The notes under the pieces: model-generated | What the model saw: the letters and a program-made list of their open reading frames with translations, nothing else | Database searches by the model: none | What the model was told of the DNA's origin: nothing | Part shown: positions 1-6,227 of the stretch, piece by piece | Layout: each line of letters starts with the position of its first letter | How positions within the stretch are numbered: the stretch's first letter is position 1 | Assembly: GCA_021779635.1 (NCBI GenBank) | Contig: JAJYAH010000381.1 | Span: 1-6,845 of the forward strand | Length of the DNA stretch: 6,845 nucleotides | Reading direction: 5' to 3' | Origin: Pseudomonadota bacterium | GTDB lineage: Bacteria; Pseudomonadota; Alphaproteobacteria; Rhizobiales; Xanthobacteraceae | Translations under genes and position numbers: made by a program

Positions 1-144
1 CTCCTCTGCGGCTGCGGCGGCGCCCGTCAGCAACTCGCATTCGGCCCGGCGCAATTCCAGTTCAAAGGCGAGTTCATGCCGGTGTTTCCAGCAATTTTTC
101 GGCAGCATGTTCGCGCCAGCAGCAAGCTATGCGAGCGCCGCAGC
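1..144 (-). pseudogene. Same-frame continuation of the kinase/ATPase gene beyond the TAG
   Basis: Reading on in the same frame past the TAG at 145-147 gives A-A-A-L-A, a second TAG at 127-129, then an open frame to base 1 (L-A-A-G, and later HELAFELELRRAECELLTG). From memory, homologues read about AKASTAYxxALxYLxxG here, then a helix with an AECEFLTG-like stretch, so this is the true continuation. Both TAG codons sit where homologues have tyrosine. No frameshift is seen. The histidine kinase half would lie outside the window. Alternatives: a recent pseudogene, base-calling errors, or amber readthrough. Confidence 0.75.
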
Positions 145-2406
145 CTATGCTGTAGACGCTTTAGCGCGTTGGCCTGCCATCAAGTTGAGTTCGGCAAGTT
201 GTTCTCGCTCGGCTTTCATTTTGATGAGAGGCGCGCCGCGGTTGAGCTGATTGACGATTTCGAAGATCGCCTTTTCTCGCTGCGCCGGCGGCGTATGGGC
301 GACCAGCCGCCGCCCGATCCGCAGGTGTGCCTGCGCCCGCGCGCCTTCGGGAATGAGAGCGTAAGCAGCTTCCTGCACCCGGTCGTGCGCAAATTTGTAG
401 GAACTATCCAGCCGCTCGATCAACTCGAGACTAACCGCCTCCCGCAGATCCGCGTCGACCTGTTGCTCCGATTTCCCCTGGACGAGACAAAGCGTCGTCA
501 CCCCGGCACTGTTGCCCAGGCAGGCTAGCTCCCGCAAAGCCTTGCGCACCTCGTCGGGCAAACCGCTTAGCTTGCTGACCATGAGGTCCACGACGTTCTC
601 GGTATAACCTTTGGCGTGGATACGACCGAGATCCCAGCACCACTGCGCTTTGTCATGATCGAATGTAAGCAATTCTTCTTGGGCCAGCGCGTAAAGAAAC
701 TGGATCAGGAAAAGCGGGTTGCCGCCGGTCTTGTCGTGCAACAGCTGCGCCAGAGAGGCGGCGTACGCCGGCTCACAGTGAAGCGCGTCCGCCGTGAACC
801 GGTCCACATCGTCGCGGCCGAGGGGTGCCAGGCTGATCTCCTGCACTCGCGCTCCTGCGTCGCGGACTGCCCCTAGTTTTCGAGTCAGCGGGTGAGCGGC
901 ATCGACTTCATTGGGGCGATAGGCGCCGATCAGCAACAGATGCCGCAGATCCGACCGGGTTAATAGATCCTCGAGCAGATCCAACGTAGCCACATCCAGC
1001 CACTGCAAGTCGTCGAGGAACAGAGCCAGAGGATGCTCGGGCCGGGCGAAGACTCCGATGAAGCGACGGAAGATAAGTTGGAAGCGCCGCTGCGTGTCCT
1101 GAGGCGAAACCTCTGGGACCGGCGGCTGGTCGCCGATGATCAACTGTAGTTCGGGAACAAGATTGACAATGAGCCGGCCGAGCGGGTCCAGCGCTTCGCG
1201 GAGGGCGTCACGCCAGGGCGCCAGATCGGCATCGCTCTTTGCGAGAAGGCGCCGGATAAGACTCTGAAAAACCTCAGCGAGCGTCGCATAGGGGATGTCG
1301 CGCTTGTACTGATCGAACTTGCCAGAGGCAAAGAGCCCGTTGCTCGGGACCAGCGGCTTATGCAACTCGTGGACTACGGCGGACTTGCCGATGCCGGAAT
1401 ATCCCGAGACTAGGACCAGCTCCGGCGGGCCGCCCCTGACGACGCGATCGAACGAGGCGAGCAAGGTTTTGATCTCGCGCTCCCTGCCGTACAATTTTTC
1501 CGGAATCAGGAGCCGGTCCGGCCTATCGTGCTCGCCGAGGCGGAAGTATCCGATCCGACTTTGGGCTTCCCATGCGGCAAGGCAGCGCTGGAAGTCGCTC
1601 TTGAGGCCGGCCGCGGTCTGATAGCGTTCCTCGGCCGTCTTGGCGAGCAGCTTCATGACAATCGCCGAGACGACGCCAGGCACATCCTTCACCCGTTCAG
1701 CGGGCGGTGTCGCCTGTCTCGCGACGTGGCAGTGCACCCATTCCATCGGATCGGCCGCCGCAAACGGCAGCGTGCCCGTGAGCATCTGGTAAAGCGTGAC
1801 GCCGAGCGCGTACAAATCGCTGCGGGAATCGATCGAGCGATTCATGCGTCCGGTTTGTTCGGGCGCCATATAGGCGAGGGTGCCGGCGATGGTTTCGGGC
1901 GGCTCGAGCGCCTGCCGCTCACGTGAGAGGCGCGATGCTATGCCGAATCCCGTCAATCTGACTTCGTCCGCGGAGTTCACCAGAATATTCGTCGGTTTGA
2001 TATCCTTGTGGACGAGACTGCGCCGGTGGAGTTGCATGAGTGCCGCAGCGATGGCGATAGCCAGATGCAGAAAACGGCCCAATTCCATCGGCGTGCCGAG
2101 CAGCCGATTGAGTGGCACGCCGGCGTGATCTTCCAGCACCAACATGGTTCGACCGCGCTCGCGGATCAGCGCCAGCGGCCGCACGGCCCAAGGTCCCTCC
2201 AACTTGTCCTTCAACCCGTATTCATGGGCAAGTCGATCGAGGCCAGCAGGTGTGGGATGCTCTGCGGCGAAGGTCACGATCAGTACGTCGTCGAGTCTGC
2301 CGTTAGCGGCGAGGCGTCGCTCGCGGCTGAAAACACGTTCGCCGTCTTCCCACCGCACTCCGAGACCATCAATCCCGTCGGTGGAGATTGCAGGAAGTTC
2401 ATTCAT
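145..2406 (-). CDS. Ser/Thr kinase-like + AAA ATPase sensor protein, N-terminal part ending at an in-frame TAG
   Basis: This is the front half of a trifunctional Ser/Thr kinase / ATP-binding / sensor histidine kinase. Seen: a kinase-like domain at about residues 40-275 with catalytic loop HKDIKPTN (133-140, HKD for HRD), GFG in place of DFG (153-155) and APE (181-183). I see no glycine loop or VAIK lysine. An AAA/MalT-like ATPase follows from about 300, introduced by LIPEKLYGRERE, with Walker A GYSGIGKS (335-342) and Walker B LALFLDDLQWLD (460-471). The remainder to 753 is the helical part after the ATPase. Start: ATG at 2406 with GGAG (2415-2418) 8 bases upstream. Family knowledge: such proteins usually run far longer, with GAF and histidine kinase domains after the ATPase. 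Those are absent because translation stops at 145-147, although the frame stays family-like to the window edge. The protein probably acts as a cytoplasmic sensor; its ligand is unknown. Family call strong; functional state uncertain. Confidence 0.9.
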   Translation of the reverse strand: MNELPAISTDGIDGLGVRWEDGERVFSRERRLAANGRLDDVLIVTFAAEHPTPAGLDRLAHEYGLKDKLEGPWAVRPLALIRERGRTMLVLEDHAGVPLNRLLGTPMELGRFLHLAIAIAAALMQLHRRSLVHKDIKPTNILVNSADEVRLTGFGIASRLSRERQALEPPETIAGTLAYMAPEQTGRMNRSIDSRSDLYALGVTLYQMLTGTLPFAAADPMEWVHCHVARQATPPAERVKDVPGVVSAIVMKLLAKTAEERYQTAAGLKSDFQRCLAAWEAQSRIGYFRLGEHDRPDRLLIPEKLYGREREIKTLLASFDRVVRGGPPELVLVSGYSGIGKSAVVHELHKPLVPSNGLFASGKFDQYKRDIPYATLAEVFQSLIRRLLAKSDADLAPWRDALREALDPLGRLIVNLVPELQLIIGDQPPVPEVSPQDTQRRFQLIFRRFIGVFARPEHPLALFLDDLQWLDVATLDLLEDLLTRSDLRHLLLIGAYRPNEVDAAHPLTRKLGAVRDAGARVQEISLAPLGRDDVDRFTADALHCEPAYAASLAQLLHDKTGGNPLFLIQFLYALAQEELLTFDHDKAQWCWDLGRIHAKGYTENVVDLMVSKLSGLPDEVRKALRELACLGNSAGVTTLCLVQGKSEQQVDADLREAVSLELIERLDSSYKFAHDRVQEAAYALIPEGARAQAHLRIGRRLVAHTPPAQREKAIFEIVNQLNRGAPLIKMKAEREQLAELNLMAGQRAKASTA

Positions 2407-2731
2407 CCGCCGGACTCCGGAGTTTGCCCGCGGTTACCTGACCTGACAGGAGCGCTATGTGCGTTTCCGGCCTGGCTGGCCAGTCTACATTTGAAGGGTG
2501 CCCTACGACAGCCGTCATTGCCGCGCTCGCGGCACAACATCGGCCATCTCGTCCGGTCGAGTTGCGCTTGCAGCGGATTTCCAGGCGATATTCGGCCGAA
2601 CCTTTAAACTGGTTACACCCTGGAGGACAATTTCTTTTGGTCGCGAACCGCCACGGGTCCGCTCGAAACAGGTGTGGTGTTCCAAAACATTGTTCAGCGG
2701 TCGCAATCGTTCGATTGCGCTTGGCGAAATC
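2407..2731. other. Gene-poor gap between DUF417 gene and kinase gene
   Basis: No convincing gene lies here. Open frames on the plus strand look like run-through shadows without a good ribosome site or recognisable motif. On the minus strand, TTGTCC with a 17-base spacer and then TTAAAG (about 2602-2630) could be a weak promoter for the kinase gene. The only clear structure is the hairpin next to the DUF417 stop, listed separately. The gap argues that the kinase gene is transcribed independently of the DUF417 gene. Confidence 0.5.
2702..2719 (-). terminator. Hairpin just after the DUF417 stop (terminator-like, no U tract)
   Basis: CGCAATCG (2702-2709) and CGATTGCG (2712-2719) are perfect inverted arms separated by TT. 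In the leftward transcript the hairpin begins 12 bases after the DUF417 stop codon at 2732-2734. The following transcript sequence has no immediate run of U, so it is not a textbook intrinsic terminator. It may stabilise the 3' end, help Rho-dependent termination, or be a protein-binding palindrome. Confidence 0.4.
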
Positions 2732-3259
2732 TCATTGCATCGCTTCTCGTTGGACGATGTCCATCAAAGGCGCGCGGCTGGTGCTGCTAGCGCGCAGAAT
2801 AGCCTGCTTGAGCAGGTAGACCGATGCGGCAAGCAGCACGATATCCTTGACCAGAAAGAGGAAGGGCAACGTTGCCGCCGGAAAGCCTCCGGCAGGTGCC
2901 GCCCAGGCATCGGGGAAAAACGGGATTATCGTCACCGTTGCGACGTAGGTGGCGCACGAAGCCAGCGCCCCGAGGACAGCCAGCTTCTTGTTCCAGAATC
3001 CCAGAAGCATAACGAACCCAATCAGCAATTCCGCGCTGCCAAGAAAAAAGGCGGCGCCGCGCACTCCGAATACAGGGTACAGCCAGAAGATCAATGGTCC
3101 GTGGCTGATGAAGGGGACCAAGGCGCGCGCTTCGTAGTCAAACCATTTCTGGCAACTGAAAACGAAGAAAACCGCGATCATCGCCGCGCGCATGAGGTGA
3201 TAATCGAGGTCACCCCGGACGATATCGAGCTTTGCGAGCTTCGCGATAAGCTGGTCCAT
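2732..3259 (-). CDS. DUF417/YkgB (RclC-like) inner-membrane protein, copy 1
   Basis: The predicted product is 175 residues with four likely membrane helices (about 22-39, 68-88, 92-112, 131-151). Family-type motifs are QKW with a following YEA (37-44), PFISHGPL (49-56), WLYP (59-62) and GGFPA (124-128), then a lysine-aspartate pair (VKD, 137-139) in the last helix. E. coli RclC, part of the reactive-chlorine response, is in this family; the molecular activity is not established. Start: ATG at 3259 has GGAG 7 bases upstream (3267-3270); an ATG at 3331 would add 24 non-family residues and is not preferred. The protein ends with a polar tail of about 20 residues that the second copy lacks. It diverges from the response-regulator gene across a control region with a strong palindrome. 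Family call is good; the substrate is unknown. Confidence 0.87.
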   Translation of the reverse strand: MDQLIAKLAKLDIVRGDLDYHLMRAAMIAVFFVFSCQKWFDYEARALVPFISHGPLIFWLYPVFGVRGAAFFLGSAELLIGFVMLLGFWNKKLAVLGALASCATYVATVTIIPFFPDAWAAPAGGFPAATLPFLFLVKDIVLLAASVYLLKQAILRASSTSRAPLMDIVQREAMQ

Positions 3260-3699
3260 TGTGCCGCTCCGATGCGCTGTAGGACATGATCGGCACACCA
3301 ATAACAAAGCTTTCAAACAGACGCTGTACATCCATTATCGTGAATGCCTCAAACTTGCTCACTTTCGATCCGAGCCGATCTCCGTCAGGCGCGCTCACCG
3401 GCGGGATTTCAGCCTCTGATCGCGGCACAAAACCCATACCAAGGTATGGGTTAGGCATCACAATCGAGAGATTGCGGGTGGGCGCGCCAGAAAGCATCGT
3501 TTGGCGCGCATTGCGCCGCCACTCGGGCACCAGGTGGGGTTGACCACCAGGGAGACGATGTCATGCAAATCCGTTCGCGGCTGCATAACGATTTTCCAGG
3601 CCTCGGATGGCGACCGCTCGTGCACCAAACTTCATCAGGAGGCCGGTCTCTTCTCCATTGCGGTTCGGCGATTTGTGCGCGTCGCAAGGGTTAAGTCCA
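3260..3699. other. Divergent control region between DUF417 gene and response-regulator operon
   Basis: This 440-base stretch holds no convincing gene; small open frames on both strands lack motifs and good ribosome sites. It separates leftward and rightward transcription units, so both promoters should lie here. It carries a perfect 22-base palindrome (3431-3452), a small CAATC/GATTG hairpin directly beside it (3461-3474) and a GGCGC/GCGCC inverted pair (3503-3517). TTGACC at 3540-3545 matches a -35 box at five of six positions, but no good -10 follows, so the promoter assignment is weak. Confidence 0.55.
3431..3452. promoter_or_regulatory. Perfect palindrome, probable operator
   Basis: AACCCATACC (3431-3440) and GGTATGGGTT (3443-3452) are exact inverted arms with AA between. 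The site lies 172 bases upstream of the DUF417 start and 248 bases upstream of the receiver start, in noncoding DNA between divergent genes. The two-fold symmetry and A/T-edged arms fit a dimeric regulator such as a LuxR/FixJ-, GntR- or MarR-type protein; I cannot name the binder. No second copy was noticed in the window. A terminator is less likely because no T tract follows on either strand. Confidence 0.55.
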
Positions 3700-4065
3700 G
3701 TGGCAGTGCCTTTTATTGCAGTTGTCGACGATGACGAAGCGCTATGCTCATCCTTGGTGGATTTGATGCGCTCGATCGGGTTTCGCGCCGAGCCTTTCGC
3801 CTCGGCGGAGGCACTCCTGACATCTCCGAATCGATTTGGGCTGCACTGCATCATTGCCGACGTTCACATGCCGGGAATGGGCGGACTCAAACTGCTCGAC
3901 GCGCTCCGCGAACAGGGCATCGTGACTCCGGTGGTCCTTATAACGGCTCTGACCGACCAACGTTTGGACGAAGAAGCGGCATCGAGAGGCGCTCTGTGCC
4001 TTCTCAGAAAGCCATTCGAAATGAATTCCCTGCTTGATCACATCGACAGGAGCATTCGCAAATGA
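3700..4065 (+). CDS. Stand-alone receiver-domain response regulator (FixJ-like, no output domain)
   Basis: With the GTG start at 3700 the product is 121 residues, essentially one receiver domain. Seen: acidic triad DDD (10-12) after a hydrophobic first strand, phospho-acceptor D54 in ADVHMPGMGG, T82 in LITALTD, and K104 in LLRKPF. There is no DNA-binding domain, so it must act through protein contact, phosphate relay or sigma-factor control. Start: GTG 3700 (or 3706) gives the usual FixJ-like beginning, and AAGGG at 3686-3690 is 9 bases upstream. The frame is open back to an ATG at 3607, but those 31 residues do not look like receiver sequence. Its stop overlaps the sigma-factor start as ATGA (4062-4065), implying coupled translation. 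The likely phosphodonor is a histidine kinase, perhaps the HWE kinase further downstream. Confidence 0.88.
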   Translation: MAVPFIAVVDDDEALCSSLVDLMRSIGFRAEPFASAEALLTSPNRFGLHCIIADVHMPGMGGLKLLDALREQGIVTPVVLITALTDQRLDEEAASRGALCLLRKPFEMNSLLDHIDRSIRK

Positions 4066-4727
4066 AAACTCTTCAGGATGATGGCGTCGCCGGTTCGACG
4101 TTAAATGCGCCCCCGGTCATGCTGGACGGTGCTGTTCGGGAATCATCTTCCTCTGAGGAAGGAGCACCTCCACGGCAGGCGGCGCGAGCAACGGTCCGAG
4201 GGGAGAGTTGGAGCAGATGTTCCATGCGATGGGGCCGCCTCATGATGAAGGCGCAAGCTGGTGACAGCCACGCATACGAGCAACTACTCCGGGAATTGGA
4301 TGGATCGCTATGCCGGTACTACGCCCGCCGGCTCCCCCATGCCGCGGCGGAGGACGCGAGACAAAACACGCTGCTTGCGATCCACGCCAAACGCCACACT
4401 TATATGCCATCGAAATCTTTCGGTGCCTGGGTATTCGCCATTGCACGCTATAAGTGGATCGATTGCATTCGTGATGCGTCTCGATACTCAGCGTTATCAC
4501 CGGACGAGGAGATACCGGTGGAAGATCACGGACGAGCCACGATGAGCGCCGCCACCCTGGATCGTCTACTTTGCCAGTTGAAACCAGCGCAAGCAAGCGT
4601 AATCCGTCTGGTAAAGCTGAGGGGCCTCAGCATCGCAAGCGCATCTGACGCAACCGGCCAATCCGCCTCTCTCGTCAAGATCAATATTCATCGAGGCCTG
4701 AAGAAATTGGCGGCCCTAGTGTCTTGA
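4062..4727 (+). CDS. ECF-type RNA polymerase sigma factor
   Basis: A 221-residue sigma-70 family protein of the extracytoplasmic-function type. Region 2 spans about 58-142: MMKAQAGDSHAYEQLL, then EDARQNTLLAIHAKRHTY (region 2.2-like) and FGAWVFAIARYKWIDCIRD (region 2.4, which reads the -10 box). Region 4 spans about 164-218, from LDRLLCQLKPAQ to a helix-turn-helix (SIASASDATGQSASLVKINIHRGLKKL) for the -35 box. Region 3 is missing, as expected. Start: ATG 4062 has AGGAG (4048-4052) 9 bases upstream and overlaps the receiver stop. The first 55 residues are an unusual Ser/Ala-rich extension; ATG 4224 with GGAG 10 bases upstream would begin right at region 2 and is a credible alternative. No anti-sigma gene is adjacent. 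The subgroup may be ECF26-like, but this is from memory of motif style. Confidence 0.87.
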   Translation: MKTLQDDGVAGSTLNAPPVMLDGAVRESSSSEEGAPPRQAARATVRGESWSRCSMRWGRLMMKAQAGDSHAYEQLLRELDGSLCRYYARRLPHAAAEDARQNTLLAIHAKRHTYMPSKSFGAWVFAIARYKWIDCIRDASRYSALSPDEEIPVEDHGRATMSAATLDRLLCQLKPAQASVIRLVKLRGLSIASASDATGQSASLVKINIHRGLKKLAALVS

Positions 4728-4915
4728 TGGAGCTGAAAGATTGCATCCGTCGTTGATGAAGGGTCTTTGCTTCACTGGTGCAGTCGTGCTTTCGCAAGCC
4801 CCGAAGCGTTGTCAATCTAACAAGATCACCTCAACCGCAATAATCCGGAAACAGCAGGACGGGACGAAACCGTTCAAACTGCGCGTACGGCTTCGAGCTG
4901 AACGGAGGTCGCGAA
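4728..4915. other. Intergenic leader between sigma factor and small exported protein
   Basis: This gap of 188 bases has no convincing gene. GGAAAC (4847-4852) and CGTT (4871-4874) resemble ECF-type -35 and -10 elements, but the 18-base spacer is longer than I would expect, so this is only a hint of control by the neighbouring sigma factor. CGTTCA (4871-4876) can pair with TGAACG (4899-4904), the latter touching the ribosome site. Confidence 0.3.
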
Positions 4916-5455
4916 ATGTCGAAGAAGCCCGCGAAACAGCGAATTGCATGTGCGGCGCTTGCTCTTGCTTTGATCATGCAACCGGCTACCGCGAAACACG
5001 CCCGCCGTCATCTTCATCCTGTCTGGCAGTGGCAGGGCGCTAACGCAGCGGTGTCACAACCTTCGAATCTATCACGAACGGAGCAGCGTCGGCGCCCGCC
5101 GGTCGCTAGCTCGATGCTGGGAATCTTGATCCGTGCAGCCGATGTCCCCGGCTTGAAGAACCGCTGCCGATCTATATTCCGAGGCGCCGCCATGCGTTTA
5201 CTTCGTCGTACCGTTATCTCCTACGCTTTCGTCATCATGCCTTTGACGGCCATGGCCGAAACTCCCTCTGCTCCGCCACCACAGAAGGCGGAAGGCGAGG
5301 CAGACAGCGTGCATGTACAACCACGTGGGGAAGACTTTACCCCCAATTCAGCGGAAGAGGATGCCGTCCAAAAACGCATCACGATCTTTAACTCGACGCA
5401 GGAAACTCTGGACGAGTCGTTCGATAAGAAATTGAGAATCTGTCGTGGGTGTTGA
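4916..5455 (+). CDS. Hypothetical exported protein, apparent in-frame fusion of two leader-bearing proteins
   Basis: I do not recognise the family. Read from ATG 4916 the product is 179 residues. This start has the best ribosome site in the window, GGAGG at 4904-4908, 7 bases upstream. Residues 1-27 form a signal peptide: basic MSKKPAKQR, hydrophobic ACAALALALIMQPATA, probable cleavage before KHARR. Residues 28-92 are basic and low in recognisable structure. At residue 93 a second full signal peptide begins (MRLLRRTVIS...TAMAE), which is odd inside a mature exported protein. The likely explanation is that an upstream small gene lost its own stop and now reads into a second gene, or that translation really begins at 5192. 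The frame ends at TGA 5453-5455, overlapping the HWE kinase start. Confidence 0.45.
   Translation: MSKKPAKQRIACAALALALIMQPATAKHARRHLHPVWQWQGANAAVSQPSNLSRTEQRRRPPVASSMLGILIRAADVPGLKNRCRSIFRGAAMRLLRRTVISYAFVIMPLTAMAETPSAPPPQKAEGEADSVHVQPRGEDFTPNSAEEDAVQKRITIFNSTQETLDESFDKKLRICRGC
5192..5455 (+). CDS. Small exported protein with C-terminal CRGC (internal start)
   Basis: An 87-residue product from ATG 5192, with GAGG (5181-5184) 7 bases upstream. Residues 1-24 are a classical signal peptide (MRLLRRTVISYAFVIMPLTAMA), with probable cleavage before ETPSAPPPQ. The mature part is Pro-rich, then acidic (EGEADSV, NSAEEDAVQKR), then a helical stretch (STQETLDESFDKKLR) ending in ICRGC at the very C-terminus. 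The CxxC pair could bind metal or form a disulfide in the periplasm; it is not a haem motif, as no histidine follows. I believe small exported proteins with this kind of tail occur in Bradyrhizobium relatives, but cannot verify it. It shares the frame of the longer reading from 4916, and overlaps the kinase start by 11 bases, so it is probably cotranslated with it. Function unknown. Confidence 0.6.
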   Translation: MRLLRRTVISYAFVIMPLTAMAETPSAPPPQKAEGEADSVHVQPRGEDFTPNSAEEDAVQKRITIFNSTQETLDESFDKKLRICRGC

Positions 5456-6185
5456 TCTGCATCCTATATCAACGGACGACCGTGTGAGGTCAACGGCCTC
5501 CCACTCATCCCGGAGCGAAAGTGCGGTCCGGGGTGATAAGGTTTCGCGCCCAAAGCGCGACGCTGCACCGGAGCTGGCGGTAAAGGAGCTTCAGCATCGG
5601 ATTCGCAATCTGCTGAGGGTGGTTCAGTGTTTCGTGACCGATACCGAGGCGAACACAGCCGATGGCTATCGCACCGCCCTTATGGAACGATTAGCGGCCC
5701 TATCTGACGCGTTTGGCTTTATCGAGGGGACGCGGGCGCATCGTGTTTCGCCTGCGAAGTTAATCGAGCGGACGCTAAAGCCACATGCCATACGCCCGCA
5801 CGGCCGTATCGTCCTTGCCGGGCCGAACATCATCCTCGAGCCGGAATGCGCTTTATCGCTTCATCTGGTCTTTCACGAGCTCGCGACCAACGCCTGCAAA
5901 CATGCCGCACTGGCCTCCGCGTCAGGGGCTGTTGAAGTGTGCTGGGATGTACTTGAGCGAGACAGTCCGGCGCTCGCGGTCCAGCGGCGCGAGCATGGTG
6001 GCCCGGCGGTAAGAAAGCGGCAGCGTATGGGATTCGGCATGCGCTTCATCTCCAAAGCCATGATTGGGGGCGCAAGCTTATGGACTTTGTGCCGGCTGGT
6101 CTTGTGTGCCGTATTCAACTTGAAGTCGATCCATCTGCAGTGCAGCGCGAGACGACTATTAAGGTATCCACCGGCAGTCGCGTGA
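5445..6185 (+). CDS. HWE-family sensor histidine kinase, C-terminus frameshifted
   Basis: As read, 246 residues of a short cytoplasmic HWE/HisKA_2-type kinase. Phospho-acceptor H51 lies in ELQHRIRNLLRVVQ (48-61). The N box is HELATNACKHAAL (144-156, with H144 and N149), and the nucleotide-binding loops are EHGGPAV (183-189) and GFGMRFI (196-202). The tryptophan of the WxE signature is replaced by arginine at 181. No PAS, GAF or membrane segment precedes the core, so input must come from a partner or from the serine-rich 45-residue N-terminus. From residue 210 the sequence (SLWTLCRLVL...) no longer resembles the family; the expected ending is in another frame. The start GTG 5445 overlaps the preceding gene by 11 bases; ribosome site weak, GTG 5484 possible. 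A candidate phosphodonor for the receiver at 3700. Activity doubtful if the frameshift is real. Confidence 0.82.
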   Translation: MGVDLHPISTDDRVRSTASHSSRSESAVRGDKVSRPKRDAAPELAVKELQHRIRNLLRVVQCFVTDTEANTADGYRTALMERLAALSDAFGFIEGTRAHRVSPAKLIERTLKPHAIRPHGRIVLAGPNIILEPECALSLHLVFHELATNACKHAALASASGAVEVCWDVLERDSPALAVQRREHGGPAVRKRQRMGFGMRFISKAMIGGASLWTLCRLVLCAVFNLKSIHLQCSARRLLRYPPAVA

Positions 6186-6205
6186 AGCACTACGGCGCCG
6201 ACTGA
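6071..6205 (+). pseudogene. Displaced C-terminal end of the HWE kinase (shifted frame)
   Basis: In the frame starting at 6071 the sequence reads RKLMDFVPAGLVCRIQLEVD and continues to TGA at 6203-6205. This matches the usual last strands of HWE kinases (LDFxPxGLVCRI). The main frame joins it smoothly if the run of five G at 6066-6070 had six: the join becomes MIGGRKLMDF. So one G is missing, by mutation, slippage or sequencing error. The restored protein would be about 253 residues and end 22 bases before the second DUF417 gene. Confidence 0.75.
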
Positions 6206-6227
6206 TGCTCAAACTGGGACGACGAAC

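Noticed and set aside
2008..2607. Plus-strand open frame of 199 codons across the kinase start
   Set aside because: Mostly antisense to the kinase domain, whose motifs are unambiguous; no family likeness.
2498..3289. Long plus-strand open frame (263 codons) opposite DUF417 copy 1
   Set aside because: It is antisense to a clear four-helix membrane protein, has no recognisable motif, is rich in Arg/Gln/Glu as expected of an antisense shadow, and lacks a good ribosome site.
3210..3530. Minus-strand open frame of 106 codons spanning the palindrome
   Set aside because: It overlaps the supported DUF417 start in another frame, has low-complexity composition and no motif; the palindrome fits noncoding DNA better.
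3607..3699. ATG 3607 as the start of the receiver protein
   Set aside because: The 31 extra residues are unlike receiver N-termini and no ribosome site precedes it; GTG 3700 fits the domain boundary and has AAGGG upstream.
4741..5043. Plus-strand frame of 100 codons between sigma factor and exported protein
   Set aside because: No ribosome site or motif, and it overlaps the well-supported signal peptide at 4916 in another frame.
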